From Fagopyrum homotropicum (lineage: Eukaryota; Streptophyta; Magnoliopsida; Caryophyllales; Polygonaceae): DNA of 64,000 bases. The stretch's first letter is position 1, and each line of letters begins with the position of its first letter. This document shows positions 31,409 through 43,059 of this stretch, in pieces. The stretch is from contig BSWB01000002.1 of assembly GCA_033239125.1 (NCBI GenBank), positions 52,735,001 to 52,799,000 on the forward strand. The letters run 5' to 3'. The notes below the pieces were generated by a model. The model was not told where the DNA came from. It worked only from the letters and a program-made list of their open reading frames with translations, and did not search any database. Made by a program: the position numbers and the translations under genes.

Positions 31409-33167
31409 TGTAACACCCCAAGTTCTGAGAACTCTAAGCGTTACGGGCTAGGACCTCAAAATGGGTCCCGACCCTCAAAGTAGCAATGACACAACGGATC
31501 TTACAACAAGGCACACGAATGAAAACCAAAACTTATAATAAAACCAAAGGTTTAAACGAAAGGAAGCGTAAAACACTCTCAACCGAGTTCAAAACGAAAG
31601 GAAAACAACAATAGAAACATAAACCTGATCCCGTCCTATAATGTACGGGAACCCCAGCTAACCACGCCATCTAGATCACTCAACAACACCTATATCCTGC
31701 AAGGCATCTACAACATCGGTATAAACCGTTAGCTAACATTCTAAATATCAAAAAGACAATAAAGACACAAACACACATAAGGTAAAGAAAACACATAACA
31801 TGCTCACACAACAGCCGATTATTATCTTTCATTTGGCTATCCAATTACTAATTCAACTTATAGTTGTTACACGAGTATCGCTACGATATTGCCTCCGTCC
31901 CCTTTTACCAACAGGAATAGAACGTATGCATCCTTCTGTCACCTGTTGGACTGGTCGTGAGAGCACCTCCCAGTTTCCCCATTTTGAACTGGACAAGCAG
32001 TAACCGCCGGTTATAATGCACTTGGGCCAATTAAGGTATAACAAAGGTGAATCCAATTTCGTTTATTAGTTATAACAAGATAAACAACACTAACCAGTCA
32101 ATACAATCAAACCAATATGCGGAATGAAGCTAAGTAAGTCCAAGGGACTTACCTCACTCAAAGGTAATCTCAACACTCAACAAACACTCATGAAAGCGTC
32201 AAGAAAAAGACACAAGGAAGCCTGTTCACACAAGCATCATGAATCAAGAACCGAAACGAATGCTAGAAGTCTATAACTTCTAGTGTCCATGATCTCTAAG
32301 AGATCTACTCAAGCTAAGGTCTCAACCTTAGTCTTACAGAACACTCAAGGGTCCAGGAACAACCAAAAGGAACAAGAAAAGGAACGAGGAAAGTAAGGAA
32401 GGAAGCAACTCACAAGAATGGGAGTTACTGCAGAAGAAACCGCGGGGGCAGCTGGAAAGAGGCGCATGGGCGGCACGTGACAGAGGCGCAAGGGCGGCTC
32501 TGTGCAGGCGCAGGGGCGGATCTTCGACAAAAGCTATTGTCGGCTTCTCGATGATAGTAGAACGACGACAAGGCCAAAGCTTGCTCTTTCACTACTCTTC
32601 ACACTTCCCAACTCAACCAAGGGAGTCTGTGAACATCAAAAGATCATCAACGGAACGCTCCACAAGAATCAAGGATCAAACTTAATTCTTGGAGAAGAAA
32701 AAAAGAGAAAACGAAGAGAGAACAACGCAGAAGGAAAGCATACTGCAACATCACATGAACGTGAGGAAGAAACAGATAAGAAGGAACTTACACGTTCAGC
32801 AAGATCACAGAGGAAGCAAGGGAAACAGCTTCAACTCTCAGGGTTGAAGAACGAATGCAAGAAACGGGAAAAAGAAGAAAAGACGGGAATATATAGGAGA
32901 GGAAGAAAAGATAAAAGGAAGGACGTCTAGGGTTAGGAAAAGATAAGGAAGCCGGCCCATAGATAGAAGATCGGATATTCTATCTATGGATGGAAGATAA
33001 AACGAACGAAAACAGATCGGGCGCGATCCACAGCAAATCCGTAGGGGCGGATTTCCTCAACCGCAGGGGCGGCCCCTTGTCACCGCGGGGGCGGTGAAAG
33101 ACATCAAGGCCGTTGGGGCGGCCTTCTTCACCGCGAGGGCGGTGAAGGTAAGAACTAGGATCTTACA
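31409..33167 (-). repeat. 3' LTR of element E
   Basis: Reads on the minus strand from TGTAAGATCC (33167) to GGGGTGTTACA (31409), a standard Tekay-type pair of ends. The purine tract follows at 33168-33182 (minus-strand AGGAGGATTTGA), confirming the orientation. A TATA-like run CTATATATTCCC lies on the minus strand near 32885-32897. At least nine copies of a 12-13-bp word of the CCGCAGGGGCGG type lie at 32440-32520 and 33040-33145. ORFs inside (for example 32502-32930) show no domain. Confidence 0.85.
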
Positions 33168-35064
33168 TCAAATCCTCCTAAAAAGAAGTTTTGTATCGAA
33201 ACTTGCAACAACCTGAACGATCACGTAACAACAACACAAAAAACTAAACAGAACTCATATATTCCCACTCGGGGCATGTAACTCAAAACGTCACAAAAGC
33301 GTACACAACGCAACAAAGGAAAATTTGAAACGACTACGCTACAGGTGCATCCAACTCCGCATACAACTCTAGATAGTTCCTCTGGATACTATCCCTTGTC
33401 TCCTAAGTCGCCTCATCATCTCCTTGCATCGACCACTGAATCTTCATCATCGGTATGTCCTTTGAACGCAAGCGTCTCGTACTACGCTCTAGGACAGCCA
33501 CCGGGTGCTCAACAAACGTGTGGTCTGGCTCGATCACTAGATCCTCGTGACTGACGATGTGCCTCGGGTCCGGTATGTACTCTTGTAACTGAGACACATG
33601 GAAGACGGGGTGAACACTCTCGAGTCTCGGTAGCAAAGCAAGTTTGTATGATGCCTCTCCAGCTCGCTCAAGGATCTCGAATGGTCCGACATATTTTGGA
33701 CTCGGCTTCCCCTTTACACCGAAATGTTTGACGCCTCATTTCGGAGATACTCTCAACCAAACCTGAGCTCCAAATCTGAACTCTAGAGGTATGTGCCTCT
33801 TATTTGCGTAAGACTTCTGCCAACTCTGCGCTGCTAACATCCACTCACGGATCACCGCTACTCGAGCCATGTCATTTTGTACCTGCTCAGGTGCTACTCT
33901 GCCATCACTGCTCGGCTCATCCCAACACAATGGTTTATGGCATCTTTGTCCGTATAAAGCCTCATAAGGAGCCATCCTGATCGATGTGTGCCAACTGTTT
34001 CTATATTGAAACTCTACTAAGGGAAGGTAATCTGACCACACCTGTCCCCAGTTTAACACGCAAGCTCTCAACATGTCCTCTAGAGTCTGGATGGTTCACT
34101 CGGACTGACCATCGGTTTGAGGATGATAAGTAGTCGTGAACTGCAAACTCGTACCTAAGGCGGCATGAACTTGCTGCCAAAACCTCGAGGTGAATCGTCC
34201 GTCTCTGTCAGAGACTATAGTCCTAGGTACTCCATGAAGTCTCACTATCTGTCCAGTGAACTTCTTTGTCAATCGACTCGTCGGCCACGTCTCCTTGATT
34301 GGAATGAAACGTACGGTCTTCGTCAGTCGATCTACTATCACCCAAATAGCATTGAAGCCTCGACTCAGTCTCAAGCCGGTAACGAAATCCATAGAGATGT
34401 CCTCCCACTTCCACTGAGGAACGAGAAGCGGGTGTAGCTCGCCTCTTGGTCGATGATGCTCGATCTTGACCTGCTGGAAGGTTGCACACTGAGCTACATA
34501 TCTCGTGACATCTGGCTTCAGACCTCCCCACCAGAAAGAGCGTTTGATATCCTAATACATCTTACTCGCACCAAGGTGCACTGAGTAAGGTGAAGAGTGA
34601 GCCTCCTGAAGGTTCCTCTGTCTCAAATCTCGATCCGAAGACACACATACACACTTCTGGCGTCTCAAGATCCCATCAACACCTACTGAAAACTGTTGTG
34701 CCTCTCCTCGAGACATCCTGTCTTGGATCTGTCTCAAAGTTGGGCAACTCTCCTGCTTTTGTCGGATTTCGGCCAACAGATCAGGTACTATCTCCAAGGT
34801 GGATAGGTAGCTGTCGGAATCCGGAAAGTGGATATCCATATCTAGCCACGCAAGGTCTCGTTGTATCTGTGGCTGAGCTGTCAGCCTAGTGATCGGCATC
34901 TTCCGGGAAGTCTTCCTACTGAGGGCATCAACTACCACATTAGCCTTCCCCGGGTGGTATAAAATCTCAAGATCAAAATCCTTGATCAACTCCAACCATT
35001 TGCGCTTGTGGTTATTCAACTCCCGCTGAGTGAATATGTACTTCGGACTTTTATGGTCTGTAAA
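33168..35064 (-). pseudogene. Element E pol end: RNase H tail, integrase, chromodomain (broken)
   Basis: Minus-strand remains in order from right to left: FTDHKSPKYIFTQREL and DALSRK of RNase H (35064-34900), integrase zinc-finger region with one of its cysteines replaced (around 34480-34550), integrase core with MDFVTGL, IVSDRDGRF and YHPQTDGQSE (34392-34100), the C-terminal part (34074-33640), HPVFHVSQL (about 33610) and a chromodomain with RRLRSKDIPMMKIQW (about 33500-33420), where a TAG replaces the conserved Trp of the EATWET box. Stops at 34093 and 33400 and frameshifts make it dead. The chromodomain assigns E to the Tekay/Del chromoviruses, whose chromodomain directs integration into heterochromatin. 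Confidence 0.85.
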
Positions 35065-36960
35065 TATAACACCCCGAATCCGCGGGACTCAGGATGTCAC
35101 ATTGGGCTAGGATCTCACAATGGATCCTGACCCTAGCCTGACAACAAGTTCACTGAACCTTACAACATGGCACTGACATATATAAAACAAATACATAAAA
35201 TAGTATATACTGTACGACCCAAAGTAAACAACAACATAGCCGAGTATATAAAACAACATCCTCACACAGGAGGTACAAAAGGGTCATCCTCACACAGGAG
35301 GGAAACACAACCAACCCAAACCAACCACTTAATGTACGAGAGTCCTCGGCCTGTCACCCTGTCAGATCACTCAGCACGCCTAACCTGTAAATATCTACAA
35401 CACGGTATGAAACCATTAGCTAACCATACATATATAAGGTAATGCATAAGCACATACACAAGTAGGGAAGATAAACACATCAGCATGCTATCACACATTT
35501 ACCCATTTTATCATCTTTATATAATGTTCATTCACTCAAATCGTATATATATATCCATAGAGGAAAATATGTGACACGAGGACCGATATATCCTCGCCTT
35601 TGAGCCTGATATCCATCTAGAGTGGAATCGGTCACACAACCCGTGTACCCTATGGGAGTGGTGTTGTGCCCTCCCCGTATACCAGGTCTGGCATGACATC
35701 AGAGAACCTCCCAAACTCCACGGTGGGATGAAAGGGAAAGGTTATCACAGCCATGCATACGGGGCAATCAATATAAAACATAGGTTGGTATAAACGACAT
35801 CTCATGCTATCATAGCAACACAATAAGCACACACCACTCATTCAAACACCAAATATAAGGATGGAAGCAAAGTAAGTCCTACAGACTTACCTCAACCTCG
35901 TACACAGCTCAACCACAACAACCTCTAATCTTGAGAGAGGGGCACTGCCTAATAACCAAGCATAAAGATATATCAACCTCTATTCATCAAAGGGGTCACA
36001 CCTAGACACAAAGGGATCCATAGGGATCATACTCAACCTTACAACCTCAATCAACATTAATCTAAGTCTTTAAAGCCGTGTAAGGCATAAACCGATCATA
36101 ACCTCAACCAAACACATCCTCACACATCTAGCATGATCCTATACACTCATACTAGGAAAGGAGGGAACAAAGGCATCCTAAGGAAGGCCTAGAAGCAACA
36201 CACACTTGCAGAACCAAGTGCAACACCAAGCTGGTGTAGGTGGCCGCAGGGGCGGGTAGTGTGCAGAGACACACCACTTTAGCTCCTTCTTCACTCCTTT
36301 CTTCGATTCTCCACTCTTCTTCACTCCAGCAGCAACATACACATATCACATACATATATATACATCAACACAAGCTAAAACATGGCTGAACAAGATCCAA
36401 TCCTAAGGAAACCCTACTAAACTAAGGAAAGGATGGAAAAGATGATGAAAAGAAGGAAGGAAGAGGAGAAGCCATGAAACTCACCAAGCTGAGCTCTTCA
36501 GAGGATCAACACCACACCAAACAACCTCAAGCTGGCTCCACAAGGCACAACAACATCAACATCAACAAACCCCAAGCAAAGTCAAGCACAAAGCTCACCA
36601 AAACTCACAAAACTCACACATGGATCAAGAAGAGATCCAAAGAAGAAGAGAGGAGAAGAAGAAGAAGAGCGTAGGGAGAGAGAGATGGAGCAGGAAAGAG
36701 ATTGAGGAAACCCTCATCAGAAGGAAGAAGGAAATATAAAGGAAAGAGGGGTCAAAAAGCAAAGCTCGGGTCAAAGAACACGGTTGCAACACACCACAAA
36801 CCGCAGGGGCGGCTGGCCTGGCCGCTGGGGCGGCTCACAGAACCGCAGGGGCGGCCAACCAGAGGCGCAGGGGCGGCCCACTGCAGCTCCAAAGGTGAAA
36901 GGCAACTGCGTCTCAGTTGAGGCGCAGGTGCGGGATCTCTCGAAGACTAAGGCTCTTACA
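35065..36960 (-). repeat. LTR of element F (Tekay-type), inserted in E
   Basis: Starts TATAACACCCCG (the expected TGTAAC with one transition) and ends CTCTTACA, followed by a purine tract (minus-strand TTTTTAGGGGGTGAGA, 36961-36976). It therefore reads on the minus strand like E. The CCGCAGGGGCGG word occurs at 36243-36254 and four more times in 36802-36872. A TATA-like run CTTTATATTTCC lies on the minus strand near 36728-36740. It abuts E's RNase H (35064). I found no second F LTR or TSD. Confidence 0.75.
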
Positions 36961-37600
36961 TCTCACCCCCTAAAAACAACTTTCGTCCCGAAACTTGCAA
37001 AATCTCAAAGTCTCTCGGACCCATAAGCCGAGGTACAACTCTCACTCTCTCTATCGGAGGTATCACATCTCCGCTCAAAAGGTCATAACCTATAACAATC
37101 TATAACCTCAAACATCCACATGGAGGAATCATCAACTCCAGAAAACAGGGCCATAACGCTACCCAAAGGTGTAGAGGAATCACATCTCTCGCCATACCAC
37201 ATCACAAGGCATAGAGAAAGCACATCTTTAGCCAAAATATCCCACATGCATAGAGGAAATACGTCTCTAGCCAAACCATAAACATATATATCGCACGGAG
37301 GAATCAAATCTCCACTGAAACTATGTCCATCAAGGTAGCATAGAGGAAAGAACCATCTCCAACTGAATCCTAATCACACTCAAATAGCATGGAGGAAAGA
37401 ACCATCTCCAGCTATAAACATAAAACATACTCAGATAGCATGGAGGAAATAATCATCTCCAGCTATAACATACATCACGCTAGCACGTCAAAAACTACTG
37501 AGATCATACATCACATTATAGCTGGCATGGCAAAAACACATCAAGGCATATAAGCACATAAGCACAACATTCATCAAGATAGCACTAAGGTTTATACGTG
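36961..37600. repeat. Degenerate minisatellite in F 3' region
   Basis: About nine units of 40-57 bp between ~37056 and ~37480, each with a core like GCATRGAGGAA followed some bases later by CATCTCCAGC or a variant. It lies between F's purine tract and the end of its pol. No coding role seen. Confidence 0.7.
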
Positions 37601-38508
37601 CTCCCACAAATGGGTCTGTCCCAACATATACTCTGGATAGTTCCTCAGGATACTATCCTCAGTCTCTCACATAGCCTCTTCAGGTCCTCAACTTGACCAC
37701 AATGTCCTCAAAATGGGAATGTCTTTCGAATGCAAGCGTCTCATATATCATTCCAAGAATGTAACCAAATGCTCAACCAAGATGTGGTTCGGCTTAACCA
37801 CTAGATCATCATAACTTACAAAGTGTCTCAAACCTGGTATAGATTTCCCTCAGTTGAGACACTAGAAACACTGAATGAACATCCTCTAACTTCAGAGGCA
37901 AAGCTAAACATCATGTTGCCTTCACAATACTGATCAAAATCTCAAGTAAACTGACATATTGGAACTCAGTCCCCTTTTCCATATTAACACATCTAACGTT
38001 TCACAGTTGAGATACTTTCAGCTGGACATGAACTCTCGCTTGAACTTTAGAGGTTAACGCCTCTTGTCTATATATGATATCTGGTGACTCTGTATAGCCA
38101 GCATTCTTCCTCTAATCAGCGTTACTTGAACTATAAAATCCTGAGTCTGGTCAGGTATTATTCCACTAATACTGCTAGGTCACTTCTAGCATAAGATATG
38201 CGACCTCTATGTCGATATACTGCCTCATAGGGCCATCCCAAAAAGATGCAAGTCCTTCATTGTCATATAATAAACTCATTAATGGGAGGTAATCTAACCA
38301 TCCACGCTTCCAATTCAACTTACAACTCATAATAGATCCTCAAAATCTAGATGGTCCTCTCTAACTGGCCATCTATCTAGGGGTGAAACAAAGTCATGGA
38401 ATTCAGACTCATCCCCAAAGCCGTATGAATCTGCTGCCCAAAATCTCAAAGTAAAACATTCATCTTGATCAGAGATGGTCGTTCTCGGTACACCATAGAG
38501 GTGATGTT
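37600..38508 (-). pseudogene. Element F pol end (chromodomain and integrase C-terminus), heavily decayed
   Basis: Nucleotide similarity in order to E's 33340-34210, e.g. the segment at 37610-37680 against 33355-33420 and the run around 37715-37830 against 33460-33600. No open frame over 60 codons survives. It ends abruptly near 38508, where plus-strand RT sequence begins. Confidence 0.7.
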
Positions 38509-39225
38509 TTCTGATGTTATGTCATGAAGAAGAAAGTTCTACGTTGGAAGATGTTCCAGTGGTTTATGAGTTTATAGACGTGTTACTGAATTGTTTAGTT
38601 ACCACCTCAACAGAGTGTGGACATGGTTATCGAGTTGAAGTATGATACGACACTGATTGGGAAGGCCCATACTATATGGTGCTTGTTGAGATATTTTAAC
38701 TGACAACTTGAATAGTTGACTAAGACGGACTTCTTTTACCCTAGTATATTCAGTCTCGTATTGACGACCTGATGAGTTAGCTTCAAGAAGCAATTGTGTT
38801 TTCAGGATTCCCTTGCGCTTAGCATATCACCAATTGAGGGTGAGAGAACAGAATGTGCATGGGATAACCTTTCGTACCCGTTATGAACACTACGAGTTGT
38901 AGTGATGCCATTTGGACTGATGGATGCCTTAACAAGTCTTCGGAGAATTAATGAATATCATCTTTTTCCTTGATCTTGTTGTGGTGGTTTCTATTGATGA
39001 CATGTCGGTAAAATCTCATAGTAGAGAGGAGCAGACCGGTCATCTGAGGACACTTCTGCATATTTTGAAAGATAGAGGGTTGTCTGCTACGCTCTCTAAA
39101 TGTGAGTTGAGATGCCAGTGGTAGCCTTCTTAGGCCATGTTGTTTCCGCCAGTGGAATCATGATTGACCTGGCTAGAGTTACTGAGGTTGTTAGAACACC
39201 GGCTAAGGCGAAGGAGCCGAAGCCC
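38509..39225 (+). pseudogene. RT fragment of a Tekay-type element
   Basis: Plus-strand scraps: EDVPVVYEF (about 38555), then VVVSIDDMSVKSHSREEQTGHL (about 38980-39045), where YIDD-type catalytic residues read SIDD, then LSKCEL and VAFLGHVVSASG (39090-39160). Frames are broken throughout. It is fused at about 39225 directly to gag, the reverse of normal order, so this is a deletion or recombination joint. Confidence 0.7.
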
Positions 39226-39950
39226 GACAGTTGGTTGAAGGCTTTCGATATGCTGAAGGTTCCCACTTTCATGGGAAAGACTGGGTTGGAGGTGGAGTAG
39301 TGGCTTGGTCAGCTGGATTCTGCTATGAAGGCTATTGGTTGCCCAGAGGGACGTCGAGTCAACATAGCATAGATGTTGCTGAAAGATCAGGCTCATTCTT
39401 GGTGGAGGACAACTCGCAATAAGGTCACTAGTTATGAGCAGATGAAGACGGCGATCAGGGATCGCTACTGCCATGCAGCTATGAGGAGGGACCGTCTTCA
39501 GGATTTCCTCGAGGTTGGAATCAAGGATTTGCCTATTGTTGAGATCATCAACAAGTTTCAGGATGAGCTATCTTTGCTGCGTCAGTCTGCATCACTTGAG
39601 GATCAGTATGTTTACCTTTTCTCTCGGAGATTGAGAGAGTCAACACGCTCTTATCTTGTTGGTTTCCGTTGTAATTCTTTGACGGACTATCAAGATAGAG
39701 CTTCCGCTTATGAGAGAGACCGACCGGGTCATAGGAGAGCTTCTCAGACAAGAGGTCCAATGTTGGGGCTGAAGTAGCGGGTTTTGGGCGTAGTCAGACG
39801 CTGGGAAGTTCTGGTTTTTAATAGTCTGTACAGGGTTCCGATAGAGGACGGCAGTGCTTTAATTGCGGAGGTGTCGGACACATGAGAGCTGATTGTAAGA
39901 AGGTTGTTGTGACTTGTTTTTCTTGTGGCAAGTCAAGACACATAATTGCA
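39226..39950 (+). pseudogene. Tekay-type gag with two zinc knuckles
   Basis: Capsid domain: LKVPTFMGKTG, a TAG at 39298, then MLLKDQAHSWWRTTRNKVTSYEQMK, FLEVGIKDLPIVEI and FQDELSLL (39373-39777). After a stop come two knuckles: CFNCGGVGHMRADC (about 39862-39903) is complete; the second, beginning CFSCGKSRH, has lost its last Cys to Trp. Plus strand, opposite to E's pol end. Confidence 0.8.
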
Positions 39951-40905
39951 TTTTGGCGTCACGGTAAGGCGCTATCTCAGCAGGGTTCTTCTCCTGCTAG
40001 TGTTACAAGAGGATGATAGAGGTCTCAGTATCAACAGCAACAGCAGAGAGTTCCAGGATCTACCACTCCTCAAGGTTCCACTCCGGGTCAGGGCAGGAGA
40101 CGAGGAGGTGGTACTTCGGACACCAGAGGTACTTCAGCTAGAGTTTATGAGCTGACGAGTGCAGTGGAGCCGACAACGCCAACGACCACAGGTACCATTC
40201 ATATTAATGGTTTTCCTATCATTGTTCTTTTTGATACCGGTGCTACACATTCTTTTATATCTGATGCTTGCATAGATAAATTGGCCTTAGTTACCGTAGA
40301 AGGTAGACCCTTCTTTATAGGATTACCCGATGGGGTAAGATTAGAGGTACACGAGAGGTTTGCGATTGCCCTATTAGATTGGGAGGTCGCAACTGGCCAC
40401 CTGACTTCTTCGTCATGTACTTAGTACATGAATAAGTTATTCTGGGAATGGATTGGATGGATCGACATCGAGAAGTTTTAGACATCGGCAAGAGGACAGT
40501 GACGGTAACTACAAATGCAGGCCATGTTAAGATCTTCAAAGGATGGGATCTCGGGAAGACTGGTACAATCATCAGTGTAGTGCGAGCCACGAGACTTATC
40601 AGTAAAGGATGCAAGGCTTTTTGATGCTATGCCATGAAGGATAGTATGAGTCCAGCTTTGGAGGAGATTCTAGTAGCTTGCGAGTTTGTTGACGTCTTTG
40701 GAGAGCCATTAGGTTTACCTCCACAGAGGAGTGTAGACTTTGGCATTGAGCTAGAGCCTGGCACGAGACCGATCTCTAAGGCTCCTTACCGTATAGCGCC
40801 TATCAAGATGCTTGAGTTGAAGAAGCAGCTCGAGGAGTTATCAGAGAAGGGCATCTGGAGCATCAGTGTGTTGGAAGCTCTCCTATATATTCCAACACTG
40901 TGGGG
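39951..40905 (+). pseudogene. Tekay-type protease and start of RT
   Basis: Protease frame 40164-40424 with the active-site motif VLFDTGATHSFIS (about 40225-40263). A frameshift and stop follow, then ILGMDWMDRH (about 40440-40470). RT N-terminal region 40634-40905: CEFVDVFGEPLGLPP, PISKAPYRIAP, LKKQLEELSEKG. It breaks off at about 40870-40905 into the LTR fragment. Confidence 0.8.
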
Positions 40906-40983
40906 CGCGGTGACAGACATCAAGGTCGTTGGGGCGGCCTTCTTCACCGCGAGGACGGTGAAGGATAAAACTGGGATCTTACA
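40906..40983 (-). repeat. Terminal fragment of the second LTR of element E
   Basis: About 78 bp matching 33090-33167 with a few substitutions, ending GGGATCTTACA, then TSD TCAAG (40984-40988). The rest of this LTR has been lost or replaced. Confidence 0.8.
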
Positions 40984-41838
40984 TCAAGCATAGAAGGTGG
41001 CTAGGACAAATAAAAGTACTCAGAGAAGAATTCTCGGTCCATCCCCAGGAATCTCGGCCGAGATTTCCACCCGAGATTTTCTCTCTGGCATGCGCTTAAA
41101 GATCCGGCCAAGATCTTCTATCTTTGGCAACTATATCTTTTATATTTCTTTCTTTAAAGCACACAAACAATCTTTAGGAAATTGTTAGTTTTGATCCTAT
41201 CTTTGGGATTATTATTTTTATATCTTTAAACAATATCTTTCCTAGAAAATTTTAAGAGATTTCCTTCCTAGTTTACATAGAAGATCTCCCTTATAAATAG
41301 CCTTAGAGGGAGAGATTGTTAGATAGATTAGATTTGATATTATTCCACAAATTGTGTGAACTTGCATCTTTGCTTTTGAAGTTTGTATTTTATTTATTCC
41401 TATTCAATCAAAAATAGAGTCTTTGATTGAATCGTCGCGAAGCTCTTGCTAGATTGTGCTTGTGTGTGTTAATCTTTTTGAAGGTTGGTGCTCTTGGTCA
41501 ATTCTAGTCCCTCCTTGTGCTTGTCTTACTTAGAAGACTTGTGTAAGGTTGAAGAAATGAGGGTTAAGGTAAGCTCTTTGTTAAGGGGTTTTGACACATC
41601 ATTAGTCAAGGTTCTTTGCGGAAATATCTTGGTTCATATCTTCCTATATTTATCGTTTATCATTCCATATTCATAATCTTATCTTTCCATATCATCCACT
41701 AATCCGTTTTCTGAGTTTTTGAAAATCTCAGCATGTTCTTCACGAAATCTCGCCTGAGATTTCTATTATCCATCCGAGATTTTGCTTATGTCGTAAACTT
41801 TCAATCTAGATCGGGAACTACATCTTAACCCCGCATCA
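40984..41838 (+). repeat. End of H: 3' untranslated region and 3' LTR
   Basis: The 3' LTR ends at 41838 (CCCCGCATCA). Its start is not certain, somewhere before the TATA box TTATAAATAG at 41291-41300. H's motif occurs as AATCTCGGCCGAGATT (41050-41065), a half copy (41069-41078) and copies at 41748-41785. No gene; small ORFs (40997-41188, 41485-41676) are not convincing. Confidence 0.75.
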
Positions 41839-42855
41839 TGATACTTGTTGGAAGCATAAATGCTTGAATTATATAACTTGGTTTTGTATTGAGATCTGCT
41901 TTGATTAAATTGTTCTTTCTTCTTGAGATAAAGAAGAGGTTTTCCATCTTGTGAGTTGTTGTTTTGATTTTTGGATAACAGTGATAACGACGTCTTTATT
42001 AAATCTTCCGTTAATTATTGGGCATTTGGGATATTGTTCTAAATTTGTGGAAACCAAAATGCCTAATTGCATATGTATTCTTCTTTTGTTGTTAGAGTCT
42101 GCATTATCAATAGTTTAGAATGCCGATTTGTGGTAGTTAATTACTTGGCCAGAAACTGCACAATAGTCCGTTATGATTGATAGTATTTTGTTGCTTGCAT
42201 CTACTGAGGTTTTTGTGAAGATGATGATATCATTTGCAAAAGATAAAAAAGAAGTAAGCGTTCTGCCTCTAGTAATGGGGAAGCCTACAGGTTTTAGAAA
42301 GTCATTACTTACTTTTTGTATATTTCTAGCTAGTACTTCGGCATCCAAGTCAAATAGAAGTGGCGACAAAGGATCACTTTGTTGTAGTCCTCTTTGCGGG
42401 GAATAGTTTATTGTTGGGGAGTAGTTAATTAGTATTGAGTAGGATAATGTGGATATACATTCTTCAATCCAAAGTCTAAATCTTTCACCAAAACCAAAAT
42501 TTTCAAGGACTGCTTTTAGAAACAACCATTCAACTTGTCATAGGCATTTTCCATGTCGAATTCAATCATCATAAAATCTTCTTTTCCTTTCTTGTTTCTA
42601 AAGCCGTGGAAAATTTCATGGACAATGAAGACATTGTCATGAATCGCTCTATTCTAGATATAAATGCCAGTAGATGAATTAGTTTTGGGAGGACCGAGCT
42701 TAGTCATTTAGCTAGAATTTTAGCAATTGTTTTGTAGACTGGCAAACACAAGCTAATTGGTTTATAGTGGGATGTAGTGGTTGTGTTGTCTATGTTTTGG
42801 ATAAGAGCTATAAATGTGTGATTAATTTGTTTGAGGATTTTGTCGGTTCTATAAA
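41839..42855 (-). pseudogene. L1-type LINE reverse transcriptase, decayed
   Basis: Minus-strand RT of a plant L1 element: NHTFIALIQNIDN and YKPISLCLPVYKTIAKILA (42850-42710), AIHDNVFIVHEIFHG and FDMENAYDKL (about 42640-42540), GFGERFRLWIEECI, GLQQSDPLSPLLF and FANDIIIF (42525-42220). The catalytic FADD box reads FAND, so it is inactive. Several stops. Cut at 41838 by element H and at 42865 by the Pack-MULE. The protein would have done target-primed reverse transcription. Confidence 0.87.
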
Positions 42856-42864
42856 AACTTTTAA
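42856..42864. repeat. 9-bp target-site duplication of the Pack-MULE, left copy
   Basis: AACTTTTAA, repeated exactly at 44591-44599. Removing the insert restores continuity of the LINE. Confidence 0.9.
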
Positions 42865-43059
42865 GGGTTAATTTGGTTAATAGGCTTTTTTTGGGTTTTA
42901 GGTTTAGTAAGTAGGCTTTTTGGTTTTTGAGTGAGGTAAATATACCCCTCTCATTTTTTACCGTCAAACCTTCTCCCTTCTCTTCTTTTCTTCTTTCTTC
43001 CAAATGTCTGCTCCTTCTCTGTCTTCTCTTCCCACCTTCCTTCTCACCACACTCCAACT

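Larger units (their letters stand above)
31409..40983 (-). mobile_element. Element E: rearranged Tekay-type chromovirus complex containing F
   Basis: Outer ends TGTAAC and CTTACA flanked by TCAAG show one original insertion. The left side is a 3' LTR plus a minus-strand pol end with integrase and chromodomain. The right side is only ~78 bp of the other LTR, joined to a plus-strand gag-protease-RT segment. In between lie another LTR (F), its pol end, and a plus-strand RT scrap. The interior is a mosaic of inverted and foreign relatives, so a single strand is only nominal. Confidence 0.7.
15465..41838 (+). mobile_element. Chromovirus H (Ty3/gypsy) with nested insertions B, D and E
   Basis: The host element of this region. 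Visible parts are the last 95 bp of its 5' LTR, an initiator-Met primer site, decayed gag, protease and the RT N-terminus (to 18048), the rest of RT plus an integrase tail after D (29928-31408), and the 3' untranslated region and 3' LTR after E (40984-41838). LTR ends TTAACCCCGCATCA match at 15546-15559 and 41825-41838. The first five bases after the 3' LTR are TGATA; the partner TSD would lie left of the window. Stops and frameshifts are many, so it is old. The lineage looks Reina-like (no chromodomain seen), which is only a moderate inference. Confidence 0.8.

Noticed and set aside
32502..32930. 142-codon Lys-rich frame in E's LTR
   Set aside because: Low-complexity AAG/GAA-rich LTR DNA, no homology.
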